From Hypomyces perniciosus (taxonomy: Eukaryota > Ascomycota > Sordariomycetes > Hypocreales > Hypocreaceae), in contig SPDT01000005.1 in assembly GCA_008477525.1 (NCBI GenBank), positions 3,286,001 through 3,350,000 of the forward strand: a DNA stretch of 64,000 bases, in the 5' to 3' direction. The notes under the pieces are model-generated. The model searched no databases, was not told where the DNA came from, and worked only from the letters and a program-made list of their open reading frames with translations. Position numbers and translations under genes: made by a program. Shown here one piece after another: positions 34,081 through 47,931 of the stretch (position 1 is the first letter of the stretch; each line of letters opens with the position of its first letter).

Positions 34081-37000
34081 ATATAAAAACCCTTTACTTT
34101 AAAGAAAAAGATAAAACTGACCTTTTAGAATAATAGCAGGCTAGCCTTTATTATAAAATAATAAATGAACTTAAAATAAACAGTAATAATAAAAAAACTA
34201 ATAATAGAATTTGTTTTTAAGTCTTTTAAAACTATAGCTAAAAGAAGATTACTGCTATTAAAGTTAGGCAGGAAGTTATTAAAATTAAAAGCTTTCAAAA
34301 TAAAGATATTATTTACATTTAAAAAGTAAAGTTAAGCTTTACCCTTTAAATAAAAGATAAAATTATTAAAAAGAAAGTCCTAGCCTTTAGGCTAATTGCT
34401 AAGGCTGGTAGTATAAAGATTAAAGAAGCAAATATTTAAAAGAGTTTTCTTATATAAAGGGTCTTTAAGTTTTATACTAATATTACAGGAATATACCTTA
34501 TTAATATATTAAGTTTAATAGAGGTATAAGACTAAGTATAGGCTAAGTCCCTTTTAATATTCTGTTAAAAAGCGCCTTTTAGTGAAACTATTAATATATA
34601 TAATTATTTTATAGTATTTAAGGAAGATATATATATAGGCTTTAAGCTATTTAATACCTTTACCCTAGTAGAGATATAAATTAGAAAAGATAAGATTATT
34701 TAGTGTAATTAGTATTTAGGCTTCTATAACTTAAAGGGTTATACTAAAACACTATGGTATAAAAACTGCAGTAAATATAATTATATATTTAAGGAAAGAG
34801 AAAAGTATTAATAGCCTTTTAGTGCGCTAACTATTATAGCCTATATCTCTTTAACTTTATTAACTGCTATATATATTTTACTTTATATAATAGTATTAAA
34901 ATATATACTATTGAAAAATAACTAAAGGGTATCAAGGAATTAGGCATTAAAGAGTTTTTAAAGAGAAACTTAAAAGTCTTTATAGTTAAAAGCTAGGCTT
35001 TAAACTATAACTTAAATACTATTACCTTTAGCTTTACTATTATTAATACTACTGCTGCTAGCTAAGATAGCGCTAGCTAAAAATAAAACGCTATAGTGAC
35101 GAAATCTAGCAAATAATCCCCTTCCCCTTTAACTATAATTGGCTCCTTTAATATAAGAAGGAAATATATTAAAAGACCCCCTTTAAAAGTAAAAGAACCT
35201 ATTAATATAGAAATTGACTTTACTAATAAGTGAAAATCCTCGCCTAAGATAGACCTTACTGTAAGCCTTATAATTATCGCTTAAGTCTTTAGCGATTTAA
35301 TTAATAAAGAAATAAAGAGCGAAATTAATGCCCCTTTAAAAGGAAATGAATTAAAAGAAGAGGTTTTATAAATAATAAGCTTTATTAAAGCTACTAAAAA
35401 TATCTAGCCTAAAACTCTTTTAAGTTAATATAAAAAAATAAAGATAGTATTATAATATAGCCCTTTTACTGGCCTAAGAAAATAGCTTTAAGATTATATT
35501 TATTTAAAAGCTATAGATTTACTGGGATACTATATTATTTAAATAATAAATAAAATCCTACTTTAGCTTTTAAGTATTTAACCTATTTAATAATGAAAGG
35601 GAGACTAGACCTTTTATCTTTATATATATTAAAAAATCACTAAATCTATTATATTAATAACTTATACCTTTAAGATTAAAGAGCGACTGCGTTTATTAAA
35701 TAGAAATCCATAGCTATATTATCGCTAACGTCTACTATAAGGCTTCCTTTAATACTGCAATAAAAACCTTTAAAAAGTAATGTTAGCCCCCCTTAAACTT
35801 AATTATTGCAGGAGACTTTAATGCATTATATAAGATATAGTAATTAGGCTAAGTTTCAGATACTATAGGCAATAGATTAACTAAGTAGGCAGATAAATGT
35901 AATTGAATCTTTGCCTTTATAGATGCCTTTATAAAGGATTTTAGAAAATGCATTAACTTTATATTCTTTAACTGCCCTATATTAATAACTATTATAAAAA
36001 ACCTAAATATAGGCTTAGATTACTATATAGTCACTATTATACTTTTAAGCCTTATTAAACTAATGGTTAATATAAAAGAAATATATCCTTTTTAAAAGCC
36101 TATAAAAGTTTAGCCAGTTAATATATATATATACCTAGCTTTTCCTAAAAGTAATTATAATTAATTTAACTAAAAGAGACTTAGATATAGTTATATAAGT
36201 ATTTTAAAGACTTTTTATAGATTATATATAGTGAATAAATAAAAATAAATATTAAAATAAATATAGCGCCTTTTAATAAAATAAAGACTGCTAAATACCC
36301 TATTTAGCCTATATTATAGTACGCCCTAGGACTAATAAATAAACTAAGGCAAAGAAGATACTATATAATATAGTTTAATATAAGAAATGCAATTACTAGG
36401 ATAAAATTATAGCTAAAGTTAGTTTATATAAGAGCATTTAGTAAATAGCTAAGTAATATAAAGCTATAGACTAGTTTTAACCCCCCCCTTTAATAGATAG
36501 TAATAAAAGTATTTTAAACTTTAAAACGTAAATAGCCTTTTTTAAAAAATACCTACTATAATAAAAAAGAGTAAAAAAAGATATTAAAAACTTATAGAAA
36601 CCTTAAACACTAAAAAACCTTTTAATACTATAAAATAAAATAGTTACTAAAGAAAAGGTAAAAAAGGCTATAATTAAAGTAGGGAATACTGCGCCTAGTA
36701 TAGATAATATATTAATTACCCTTTTATACTATATATAGCCTATTATTAAAAAGTTTATTATAAACCTTTTTAAAGGCTGCTTTAAATTAAAGTATTACCT
36801 TTTCCCTTTTAAAAACATTAAAGTTGTTATTATTTTTAAGCCTAGTAAACTTAACTATATAAACTATAAAACTTTTAGGCTGATTTTACTGCTATTTTAT
36901 ATAAAAAAGGCTTTAAAAAACTATTTACTAAAGGGGTATCCCTTTTAATATTTAAATATAAAATCTTTTTAAAGTAATACTTTAAAGCCTTCTTTAAAAA

Positions 37001-39210
37001 AGCAGCTATAGATTTAGTTATTTATTGAATTTATAATATTAAAATTACTTTAAATAAAAGGGAGGTGATAACTTTATTTAGCTTTAATATCCTTAAAGCC
37101 TTTAATATTATTATAAAGAATAAATTAGTTTTATAGTTTAAATAATATGGATAATGTATTTAATTTATAAAATAAACAGAGTCTTTTATAAATAATAAAA
37201 CTACCTTTATTTATAAAAAAAAAATTAACCTGTTAAGCCTTACTTTTAAATATAAAGCCTTATAAAAATCCTTTATCTCTTTTACTATATTAATATATTA
37301 CTTTAGCTTAATTTTCTAGCTTACAGACTAATAATCTTACTTTCAATATATTAATAATATTACTATATTTATTACAGGTAGGTTTACTTAAAAGATAGCT
37401 CCTTTTATATAATAAACGCTTAATCAAACACTAAAATAAAAAATAAAGAATATAGTATTTTTTAATTATATTAAAGTTAAATTATGATACTTTTATTATA
37501 TAAAAAGCTAAATATATATAAAAGGTATTATAATATAGGGAAAACTGGTTTAATTTATAAAAGAATTTAATAGTTAAAGGTTTACTTTAATTTAAAGCTC
37601 TCTTTTAAGAAATATATAAAGACACTTATAGGTAAAATATATAAAGTCTAACTATTTTAAATCATTTAATAAAACCTAAAAAAAGTTTATTTTTTAAAGC
37701 TATAGTATAAGCTATAAAGGCTAATATCTTTCCTATTACTTTATATAAAATAAAAGTATAATAGTTAAAGTATAAATAATAATGATAAATTAACTTTATT
37801 AAATGAATAAATATAAAAGTATCTAGCCTAATAGATAAAATAAATAAAGCCTTTAAGGCTATAGTAAAGGCAGTCTTTTTAATTTAAAAGACTATAAGTG
37901 TTTTTATTTTATATAAAGAGTTAAAGGTCTTTATAGCTAGTATTGCTTTAGCTTAAACCTAACTTAAATATATACCGAGATTTATAGAATTAAATGAAAA
38001 CTAGCCGATTAATGAATATATTAATAAAAAAGTCCCGCTTTAACTATTATAAATTAGGCTTTAATATATTACTGCTTTAATTAATAAAACTATTAAATTT
38101 ATAGTTTTCACTAAAAAGTCTTTATATATTCTCTTTAATTTTAATTTAAAAAGTATAGGTAAATTAACTATAATATAAAAATAATTAAAAATAATTAAAT
38201 TTTTCCCCTTTTATTTAAGTTTAGCTTACTTTAATAAATTTTAAATTAAAAGGAATATGAATTTAAGAGCAGTTATTTACTATAACGTAAAAGTAATTAT
38301 AAAGACTAAATGCTTTAATAATATAAAGGTTTATAATAGAAAGGTATAGGCTGCTTTAAAGGCTATAAAGCTAGTAGTTAAATATATATAAAAAAACTAT
38401 ATAATTTAAATAGCTTTTTTTTTATATAATTTATTAATTATTAATAAGCTATTAAATAAACCCCCCCTTTTTATATAAAGAGTATATATATATTTCTAGA
38501 AATTAATATAAAGTATTTTACTTTATAAAACCTTTGTTTTATAGGTTTTAGGATATAAAGATATTATAAGCAATAAATAGATTAACTATTTAGCTAAATA
38601 AAGTATAGCTTTTCCAGCTATACTATAAAATTAAGCTATAATTATATATATTAGAAAATAGATTAAAAAAAAGGTTATAAAAGTAAAAAAGCAGGATTAG
38701 TTTAACAAAACCTTAAAAGGCTATAAATAATAGGGATTTAAAGCTTTAATTTCCCTTTTAGAATTTAAACTATTATACTTTATCCTTTATAAACTTTTAG
38801 TAGAAAAATTAAAATATAAAGACTTTTAAGAATATTATAAACGCTTTAAGTATAATAAAGAGTTTATTTATAAGTGTAGTAAATTAAAGAGATGAAGCTA
38901 TTTTATAGAATACAGAATAGTTAAGCTTTTTTTCCTAGATATCCCTTTAAAAGAGACTCCCCTCTTTTATTTATTGAAACTTATAAAAAGTAAAGCTTTT
39001 TAGAAATTAATAGAAGAAGTAGACTTTTATAGTTTTCCTTTAGCGGAAATAGATTAATACTACTTAAATTAACCCTTTTTCCTTTATAAATTGAAACTCG
39101 GCGAATAGCAGCGCAAGCCGCCAGCTCTTAACGTTTTATTGCCTATAAGGGATTTATATAACTAGTTTACTTAATAGATGTAAATAATAAAATAAACAAA
39201 ACAAACAAAC
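34081..39210 (+). mobile_element. Tad-type LINE, 3' part, RIP-mutated
   Basis: Domain remnants appear in LINE order. Near 34710-34800 an ORF1 zinc-knuckle region has Cys codons spaced as in Tad ORF1. At 35811-35825 GDFNA is the apurinic endonuclease motif. At 37347-37358 the reverse-transcriptase tetrad reads YINN, followed by ITIF, the place of the Tad Y-V-D-D. Near 38830-39050 a Y-(Y)-RF...F-KC-K sequence and downstream F-Y resemble the C-terminal RNase H/zinc-finger end. The element closes in an A-rich run at about 39180-39210. With the 5' part it totals about 5.95 kb. Stops in every frame show that it is dead. Confidence 0.8.
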
Positions 39211-41838
39211 ATTATGGTTATATATGTTAATAGGCGCAATTAAATGCGTCCACCGAGCACTGAGGGCTGAAGAACTGGGGTCCAAGTCTATTGACTGCCT
39301 CAAGTCTAGATGTCTTCGTTTGGAATTGTTTGTTGGTCTCTGGACTCTGCTCATTACCTACTTGATTATATCGGCAATCCTGTTCGATATGTTGGTCAAT
39401 TGCGGGATTGCGGCCTCCCCTTGAAACCATCGTCACGGCAGCCATTCTCAAATCATGTTGAAGGTTTGGGGGACAAGCAGACGGGCAGGTCAAAAGTTCC
39501 ATTTAAAAAGAAACATTGTCCGGGTGATGTCAATGCCTAATGAACCCTTGTCTCAGTCAAGGCGCTTAGATACCACTCCCTTGCTCGCTGTTTCGGCTCA
39601 CTGCCAGTCAGATTAAACATGAGGGACAAGGGGGCGTGGGGAATGCTATTTCCTTTTTTCTTCCTTTTCTTTCGTTTTCTTTTCTTAAAAGAATTCACAA
39701 AGTAAAAGTGCTGAATGCGAGCCAAAAGAGAAAAAAAAAACCCAACAGCACAGAACTGGGAATTATAGATGGTGCCAGTAAAGAAAGAAAAGTCAAAGCG
39801 GGTGGCCATACACCAATAAAAGAGAGAAAGAGCTCGATCTCGACAACGAGAAATCCTTAAGACATATCACATTGGCATCACTTATCACAGTCATACTCTG
39901 CATTGCGGAGCTCATTACTGACTAGGGTAGTATATGTTGACACTGCGGGCAAGATCCGTGTACGGGATGGGGCTAGGTGATGCCATTACCAGGTATGCGG
40001 TCGACCGGCACTTACGCTTTTTAATTTACAAAGTGCCCTATATGCACCAATATAGTCAAGCTGTTTTCTTATTCCAGGTTATCGTCCCTTGAATGAGACT
40101 CTCTTTGTTATTATTAGACACAAAGTCATTAGAAATTATTCATTTTATGACATATAAATAAGGAGTGCAGTGGCTAGTAATAAGGATTGAGGCGCTTAAC
40201 AGGTTCAATTTTGTCACTCAAAGCGCTGCTCCCCGCCCTTAGGTGTCTTAAAACCTCCACACTTCTAAACTTTTGTGGTGGATCAAATTCTTAGTCGGCT
40301 TTATATATTATTCTTGTATTGCAGGTAAGTAAGGTCTACCCTCCACGCCCTTGGTAACTAGTGTATAGCCGTGAGAATGTCAGTCGCACCTCGAAGAGTG
40401 ACCCGCGAGAACCCGATCGATAGAGTGGCGCGCAATCCGCATCACTTCCGCAGTCTATAGTAAGCTGGTATCGGACAAGCTGCAGGAACTCAATTCAATT
40501 AATGCGCCGTTGCCCGTAATGGCTTGCGTTGGGGCAGTTCTTATGCATAAGGCATAAGGCATTTATATACTAATCCTAAGAGACAACGTCAAGTATAGAA
40601 AGGCTGGCCTTATATATTTGGCTTCTTCCCTGGACCTGACTTTCACAGCTGGTCTTTACTATAAACCCGGTCCTGAAATTGGAGGTACGTACCAAGGTGC
40701 GTATTTGTTTAGTAAAACGAAACGTTAAAGGCTTATAAGGAACTTGATATGATCGCTTCCGGTAGTTGTATTGACTGGAACATAGATTTTCTATAAAACC
40801 CAAAAGGGGGAAACGCTAAAGTTGACTTTAGCATATCTTTTCGGGTTGAAACACTCTGTGGTGCAAATACAAAATAGGTACTTGGTGTGGAGTGAAGCGG
40901 TGGCTTCGATAAGGGGGATTCACAAGGCACATTTGCCGAACTCACTACTCTCGGCTTCGGGATACACAGACCACCTACGTGGTAGTGCAAAATAGCACTT
41001 GATTTGGCAACAAATCTTCGTATTTTCAAGCCATCGGGAGGATCGGGCTGAGTAGTTACTAGCTGTCCCCGCTGAAATCCGTTAGGTTAATTTTGTCAGC
41101 ACTAGCATGAATGTCTGGTTGCTTATCGAATATTTACAAGAGATGGAATAATTAAGTCTTAATCCTAAGCCTCCCTACTTGTCCTACTACTCCCCTGCAT
41201 TCCCGACACGCAACGAACTGAAAGTTTTTGTGTTTTTCAGGATGGAGTTCAATATCCAGTTAACATTCTACAAAAGTATAAGATAGCTCGCTGAAAAATT
41301 GGCGGAACAAGTTGGCATCTCTGGAATACCTGAAATCTGTGAATCCAAGTATAGGCCAAAACAGGGTGAAGGCGACTTGACAGGATGTCTGTCTACATCA
41401 AAACTACCCCTAATTGATAGTGTGTTTTCCAATAGGCCATGAGAAAATCCATTAATGTTTCAGCAATAATATCCGTGGAAATGCTAATCTAAGTTTGGAC
41501 ATATTTGGCAAGGCTAGCCTTACCCTTAGATTTAGGCATAATTACCACGACATGGACATCGGGGAATGGAAATGAGGTCTCATAAGCGTATTCAGACTAT
41601 CAGGCATCACCATATCAATGCCCATTATACTATCCAGGGTTTGATCAGGTCTAAAGTATAAAAATGTCTGTTCTTCCTTGTATTGTTGTGCCTTCTTCAC
41701 TCCAATCTCACATTCCACGACTAACTCTGAACTGGTACTTGATCCGCCACTTCTAAGCATAACTTTCGAATACATCCTATTATTCATCTCTTTTACAACT
41801 TCCCAATTTTCAACGGCAGTTCTAAAACGCTCTTCATA
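39211..41838. other. Non-RIP stretch, no recognised gene
   Basis: Normal base composition returns. Frames at 39224-39540, 39537-39860 and 40576-41029 occur on both strands without family motifs. The final 300 bases form the presumed promoter of the secreted-protein gene. Confidence 0.35.
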
Positions 41839-42294
41839 ATGCAGTATTCCATCTTTCTCCTCTCTCTCGTGGCCACTGGTGCCGTCGCTGTCGAACCTCT
41901 TGCTCTTCGCCATGCTCTGCTGCCGCGGCAGACTGATGCTAGTCAATGCGGCACAGTCGCTGTGGACATCCTCAATTCCATGCCCACGCCCCCTCCGTCC
42001 CTTATCTCCAACGCAGGCAATTCGAAAAATCCTTGCAGCGCCAGCATTCCAAATTCGCTTACCAAGGACTACTCGAGCTACAGCTCGCAAGTTCAGTCTT
42101 GGTACAAGTCCAACGAGCCCAAGATCTCGTCTCTCGTGTCTAAGTGCACTCAATACGCCACTGTGACCGACGTGTATGCTCTTTGCACTTCGATTGTTGG
42201 CCAGTCTACTAAGAATGCGGCTCCCCGAGAGACTGGAATGGCCATTGCTGCCATTGCTGCAGCTGGTGCGGGCTTCGCGGCTGCCATGATGTAA
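41839..42294 (+). CDS. Small secreted, probably GPI-anchored protein
   Basis: An intact, unspliced frame of 151 residues. Residues 1-18 form a signal peptide (MQYSIFLLSLVATGAVAVEP, cleavage probably after VAV or a little later), followed by LLPRQ, a possible pro-peptide cleavage site. The mature part has four cysteines (37, 66, 103, 116), a PTPPPSL segment and a SYSSQVQSWY stretch, the layout of fungal infection-structure-specific or DUF7735-like proteins as I recall them. The C-terminus, after small residues NAA at 126-128, is a hydrophobic alanine-rich tail (AAIAAAGAGFAAAMM) suited to GPI attachment. It would act at the cell wall or outside the cell; function is unknown. It lies in a 4-kb normal-composition island between RIP-mutated transposons. 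The long frame on the opposite strand (41542-42300) is a shadow. Confidence 0.8.
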   Translation: MQYSIFLLSLVATGAVAVEPLALRHALLPRQTDASQCGTVAVDILNSMPTPPPSLISNAGNSKNPCSASIPNSLTKDYSSYSSQVQSWYKSNEPKISSLVSKCTQYATVTDVYALCTSIVGQSTKNAAPRETGMAIAAIAAAGAGFAAAMM

Positions 42295-43300
42295 ATGCAT
42301 CCTATCGGCTGAGCTTCAGGCACGGAAGCATCTCTTAATGGAATTAGCTGAATAATTGTGGTTTTATTTCCATCCTTGATTTGGGAATAAATGATTGGGC
42401 TACCGTTCGTGTTTCTCGACTCAAGGTGGAGATGTATCGGCTCGTGAATAGCAGAAGGCTTTTTTTCTTTCAATGGCGCTAAAGCCGCATTGTTTACCGT
42501 TGTTTGCGTTCATGTATGATAGTGTTATTGAAGATTATTCAAAACAGCTTATCTGAAATTTCTCTGCGCCTCCTGCTGCCGTGAATGGCAAGTCTTATGA
42601 TACTGTAGTCTCTGACTGTAAGTGGTGAAGCTGCCTTATCGGCTACATTTTCCGACGCGTACATTTCAATTCTGCCCTCTTTGTAAGACAGTTTACTCTT
42701 ACTCGTCTAACAATAATGCTCGCTCAATAGTCCGTAGATATGTACATCAGTATTCTAGCAGTCGAAAGTAGGTTTTATAACGTTGGGTAGGAGCCCAAGA
42801 GGCCACGGTGGCTAGCTTGTCCGCATGTATCTAAATTGATATTTCAGCGCGTCTTTGTGACAATAGAACAAACTATCTTCAGTTTTCTCCGATATATATA
42901 TACAGAGTACGTGCCAATGAAATTGGACAATGTATTGCATATGAAGACATATCTATTTACTTTCCTTTGTCCCGCGAAACGTCGCAAATAGAGGGTCCCA
43001 AACTCCCACCTCCCACCAACCTATGGCCCAGAAAAGGCTCATGTACTTAGATACTTAGTAGTCGTTCATAGTCAACCAAACAAATAAACAAGGCATCTCT
43101 ATTTCCCTAAATTTTCTGTAGTGGGGACTTGCCACTATTAAATACCAGGAGAGTGAAGCATCTGGACTTGCTGAACACGATCAAGCAGATGATCTACTAA
43201 TCAAGCAAAGCCGCGAAGCTGCTTTGCGTAGGTGGTAACCGAGTGTACAGCGTAGTTTCCGGATTTGCTTCTTTAATAGGACATTTTGCCAACCAGCCAC
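42295..43300. other. Downstream region, no gene seen
   Basis: 3' flank of the secreted-protein gene with ordinary composition and no convincing frame. It grades into AT-rich RIP-mutated DNA near 43300. Confidence 0.4.
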
Positions 43301-44934
<1,634 letters not shown>

Positions 44935-45304
44935 CCCCCTTAGATAAACTTCAATTATTAATAATTGAAAATGTAAGCTGGATTAGAACTTATGCCTAGT
45001 TATTTTAGTAGTATTTAAAACCATACTACTATACGACTTATTCAAGTTGCGTAGTTATAGTAGAATTATAGGTTAAAGTTCGGTTAAACTATGGGTAGAC
45101 TTTGACCTCGGTCTTATTGGTAATGCCGATTTATCCTGGGACTTAGCCGATTGCAAGGGGTTCCCAAGCCCTTTCAGGGGTCAAGTCGGTTTAACCTCGA
45201 GCTTATTGCTCTTTGGGCTTATTGCCAATTTCCTAGCTTGAAAAAATCTGGGATTTTCTGGGATTCGAACCTAAGCGCAGTAGAAGCGGCAGGGACTCAT
45301 AACC
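44935..45304 (-). mobile_element. Retroelement leader fragment with primer-binding site
   Basis: Normal-composition sequence next to the inverted Copia LTR fragment. Read on the minus strand, it begins GGTTATGAGTCCC straight after the LTR end, the complement of a tRNA-Met anticodon loop. It ends after about 360 bp in TATCTAAGGGGGAA, which looks like a polypurine tract. No coding frame is evident. It may be a strongly deleted element or the junction of two. Confidence 0.4.
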
Positions 45305-45626
45305 TGTTAAAAGAACAAGGTTATACTGAACCTCATTTATGTGTAGCTTCTAGGAAGCTGCACACAACGCAGCAATAAGGAAACGACTAAGAGTTTACTG
45401 AGTAAATAATGGACTAAACAATTGAATTGTAACTAATCTAATAGCTGAAAAGCTATAAGATATCTAGTGATATGCGGCTATATTGTAGAAGTAATTGTAG
45501 AACAATGCTTTGTCTTCTACAATAGTCCTCCGACCTAATAATAGGCATGCGGTAGCAGAATTGGGTTTATGGCTGCATTCCTATTTTCCGCAAAATTCAT
45601 TTATATATAAAATCGCTTAAATTAAC
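45305..45626 (-). repeat. Copia family-1 LTR fragment, inverted
   Basis: Starts TGTTAAAAGAACAAGG and matches the first 322 bases of the solo LTR at 58190 (same strand), and the reverse complement of the last 322 bases of the LTR at 47352. It is cut off at 45626, where it joins Copia polymerase sequence that runs in the opposite direction, so the junction is a rearrangement. Confidence 0.75.
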
Positions 45627-47351
45627 TTTATTGGTGCATTCCTTAATGGGATACTTAAGGAAACTACATTCCTTAACTTCCCTGAAGGGTTTAAAGACTA
45701 TACCAGTTAAGCTTCCCCTAGGATTAAATCTATTCTTAGGAAGCTGGGTTATAACCCTGATATAGATCAGGTTATTCAGTTACAGAAAGCTCTTTACAGT
45801 TTTAAACAGTCCCCTAAAGAATAGCAACAGGCTCTATAAGCCTTAAGAAATAAACTAGGATATAATCCTTCAATTTCTAACTCTGCTATTCTCTATAATC
45901 CTAATAATAGTATTTTTATTATTACTTATATAGATGACTGTCTTTTTATTAGACTAAATAAAGAAGCTATAACCTAGTTAAAGCTAGCTTTTAATAAAGT
46001 CTATACTATAAAAGATAAAGGCCCTGCCTTTTTTTTCCTAGGGGTCCAGATAGTTAGGGATAGAAAAAAAAGTCTTTTTTTAGCTTTCCCAGAAACAGTA
46101 TATTACTAAAGCTATAGAGTTCTTTAACCTTTAAGACTTAAAGCCTATCCAATTACCCCTACAGCCCTCTCTTTTAGCTAATAAAACCATAACTAGACTG
46201 GATAAAGCTAATATTAAGCTTTTCCAAGCTATCATTAAAACTATTATTTATTTAACAATATATAATTAAGTAAATACTAGCTTTTTAGTCCAGTAGCTAG
46301 TAAGATAATTCTAAGGCATTTATAAAGAGTATCTAAATGCAGCCTGTTGTTACGGGTCAGACCCAATTAGGAAGGACCTCGGCTATACCGAGCCCGGCAC
46401 CACAATTCCCTACATCTCCCGGACCAGCTAATGCAGATATATATATATCGGGCACTGCGCACAAGCCTTAGGCCTACGCGCATATATACTACTGCCCTAT
46501 AGATCGATATATATAGCTAGATAGCTCCCCTTTTTATTTTCTCGCTCCTTAGCTTTGAATAGACAATTCTACGGCGCCCTATTATCAGCTACTGTGATAG
46601 GCCACGCCTATTACACCTGTAACCTATTACAGTATTTAAATAGTACCTAGGATCTAGCTATTTAATATACTAGAAAATCTAGTCCTATGCCTATTAGTTA
46701 TTGCGATAGTGATTTTATTAGGGATAAAGAATCAAGCAAATCAATTTATAGCTATATTATAATAGTTACTAATAGGCTAATTAGCTGGAAATCGAAAAGG
46801 GGCTCAACTATCTGTCTTTCTATACTAAAAGCAGAGTTTATAGCCCTTATAGAAGCTACTAGAGAGATTTAGTGGCTTATTGGCCTATATAAAGAGGTAA
46901 ATCGACCAATTAAACAGCTAATTTCTCTACTCAATAATAATAAAGGTGCTATTTCTACCTTAAATAACCTAACCATTTATAATTGAATAAAATACACTCT
47001 GTTACGGTTTAATTATATAAAGGAATAGGTTAAAAATAGTATTATTACAGTTAGCTATCTAGAAACCAGTAAAATAGCTACTGATAGTCTTATTAAACCT
47101 TTTCTAAGTCAAAAGCTAAGAAACTTTATAAGTGTCCTTAATTATAAACTTTTACTTAAAGTATATACCTAAAGTCTTTATCCTTTCTTTCATATAGTTA
47201 TTAGCTATTCTTTTATAGCTATTAGCTATCTTAGTTATTTTATTTTTATTATATTAGCTATCCTTTTATTTTTATATTCTAGTTACTTTCCTATATTTAA
47301 ATCCTATATCTACTTTAAAGTTATATAGGATAGTATTTATTCTAGAGGGAG
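45627..47351 (+). mobile_element. Ty1/Copia family-1 internal region (RT-RNase H), truncated
   Basis: The plus strand encodes GAFLNGILKETTFLNFPEGF, then QLQKALYSFKQSP, and the intact active-site tetrad YIDD at 45927-45938 followed by CLFI, with three stop codons in the preceding 100 codons. A FFLGVQIVRD block follows. RNase H resumes at 46687 with ISYCDSDFIRDKESSKSIYS and SWKSKRGSTICLSILKAEFI, running to about 47170. Integrase and gag are missing on the 5' side. A solo LTR of another family interrupts it at 46348-46615. GAGGGAG at 47345-47351 is the polypurine tract before the 3' LTR. RIP damage is milder than in the LINE or Gypsy elements. Confidence 0.85.
46348..46615 (+). mobile_element. 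Solo LTR (268 bp) with CCTGT target duplication
   Basis: Begins TGTTACGGGTCAGACCC and ends CCTATTACA, with CCTGT at 46343-46347 and again at 46616-46620. Skipping the insertion plus one CCTGT restores the Copia frame NAAC-NLLQYLN. Not RIP-mutated to the extent of neighbours; no second copy in the window. Confidence 0.85.
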
Positions 47352-47931
47352 TGTTAAAACGGAGGGCTAAAAAGCAAGGATTTCAGTGTATTTAGATAAC
47401 CTTCCTATTCTGGCTAGACCTAGAATTAGGCCCGATACTAGGACCGAGTTCTAGAGGAATGTCGGTGTAAGTCAGGAATTCTCTCTTATCCTTAACAATA
47501 ATAATTTAGCTAGGACCAGCTACCCTGCCTACCCTAGACTTAATATAATGCTTATAATGGGCATTGTGAGAAATCTAACTAAAATGGTTTCCTGTTTATA
47601 TAGCTGTGAGTCGATTTGAGCGATTTTATATATAAATACATTTTACAGAAAATAGGAATACAGCTATAAACTTAATTCTGCTATTATATGCCTATTATTA
47701 AGTCAGAGGACTATTATAGAAGATACAGCATTATTCTATAATTACTTCTATAATATAGCCGCATATTACTAGATATTTTATAGCTTTTTAACTATTAGAT
47801 TAATAATAATTTAATTGTTTAGTCTATTATTTACTTAATAAACTCTCAGTTGTTTCCTTATTGCTGCGTTATATGCAGCTTCCTAGAAGCTACATATAAA
47901 TAAGGTTCAGTATAACCTTGTTATTTTAATA
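47352..47931 (+). repeat. Copia family-1 3' LTR (580 bp)
   Basis: Starts TGTTAAAACGGAGGG after the polypurine tract, has a TATATAAA box at 47628-47635, and ends CCTTGTTATTTTAATA (terminal ACA mutated to ATA). It has the same length as the solo LTR at 58190-58769, of which it is the reverse complement. Confidence 0.85.

Noticed and set aside
41542..42300. A 252-codon open frame on the minus strand
   Set aside because: It lies antisense to the secreted-protein gene, which has a signal peptide, cysteines and GPI tail; the minus frame has no family features and is Ser/Arg-rich in the way of a shadow frame.
45241..45306. A tRNA gene suggested by GATTCGAACC and CTCATAACC
   Set aside because: The T-arm-like text is in the opposite sense to the CAT anticodon arm and no acceptor stem can be formed. 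It is better explained as a retroelement primer-site region.
45305..45626. LTR fragment as an integrated strong-stop cDNA primed by the tRNA half
   Set aside because: The fragment extends past the LTR's TATATAAA box (equivalent to 47628-47635), so its end is not the transcription start expected of strong-stop DNA.
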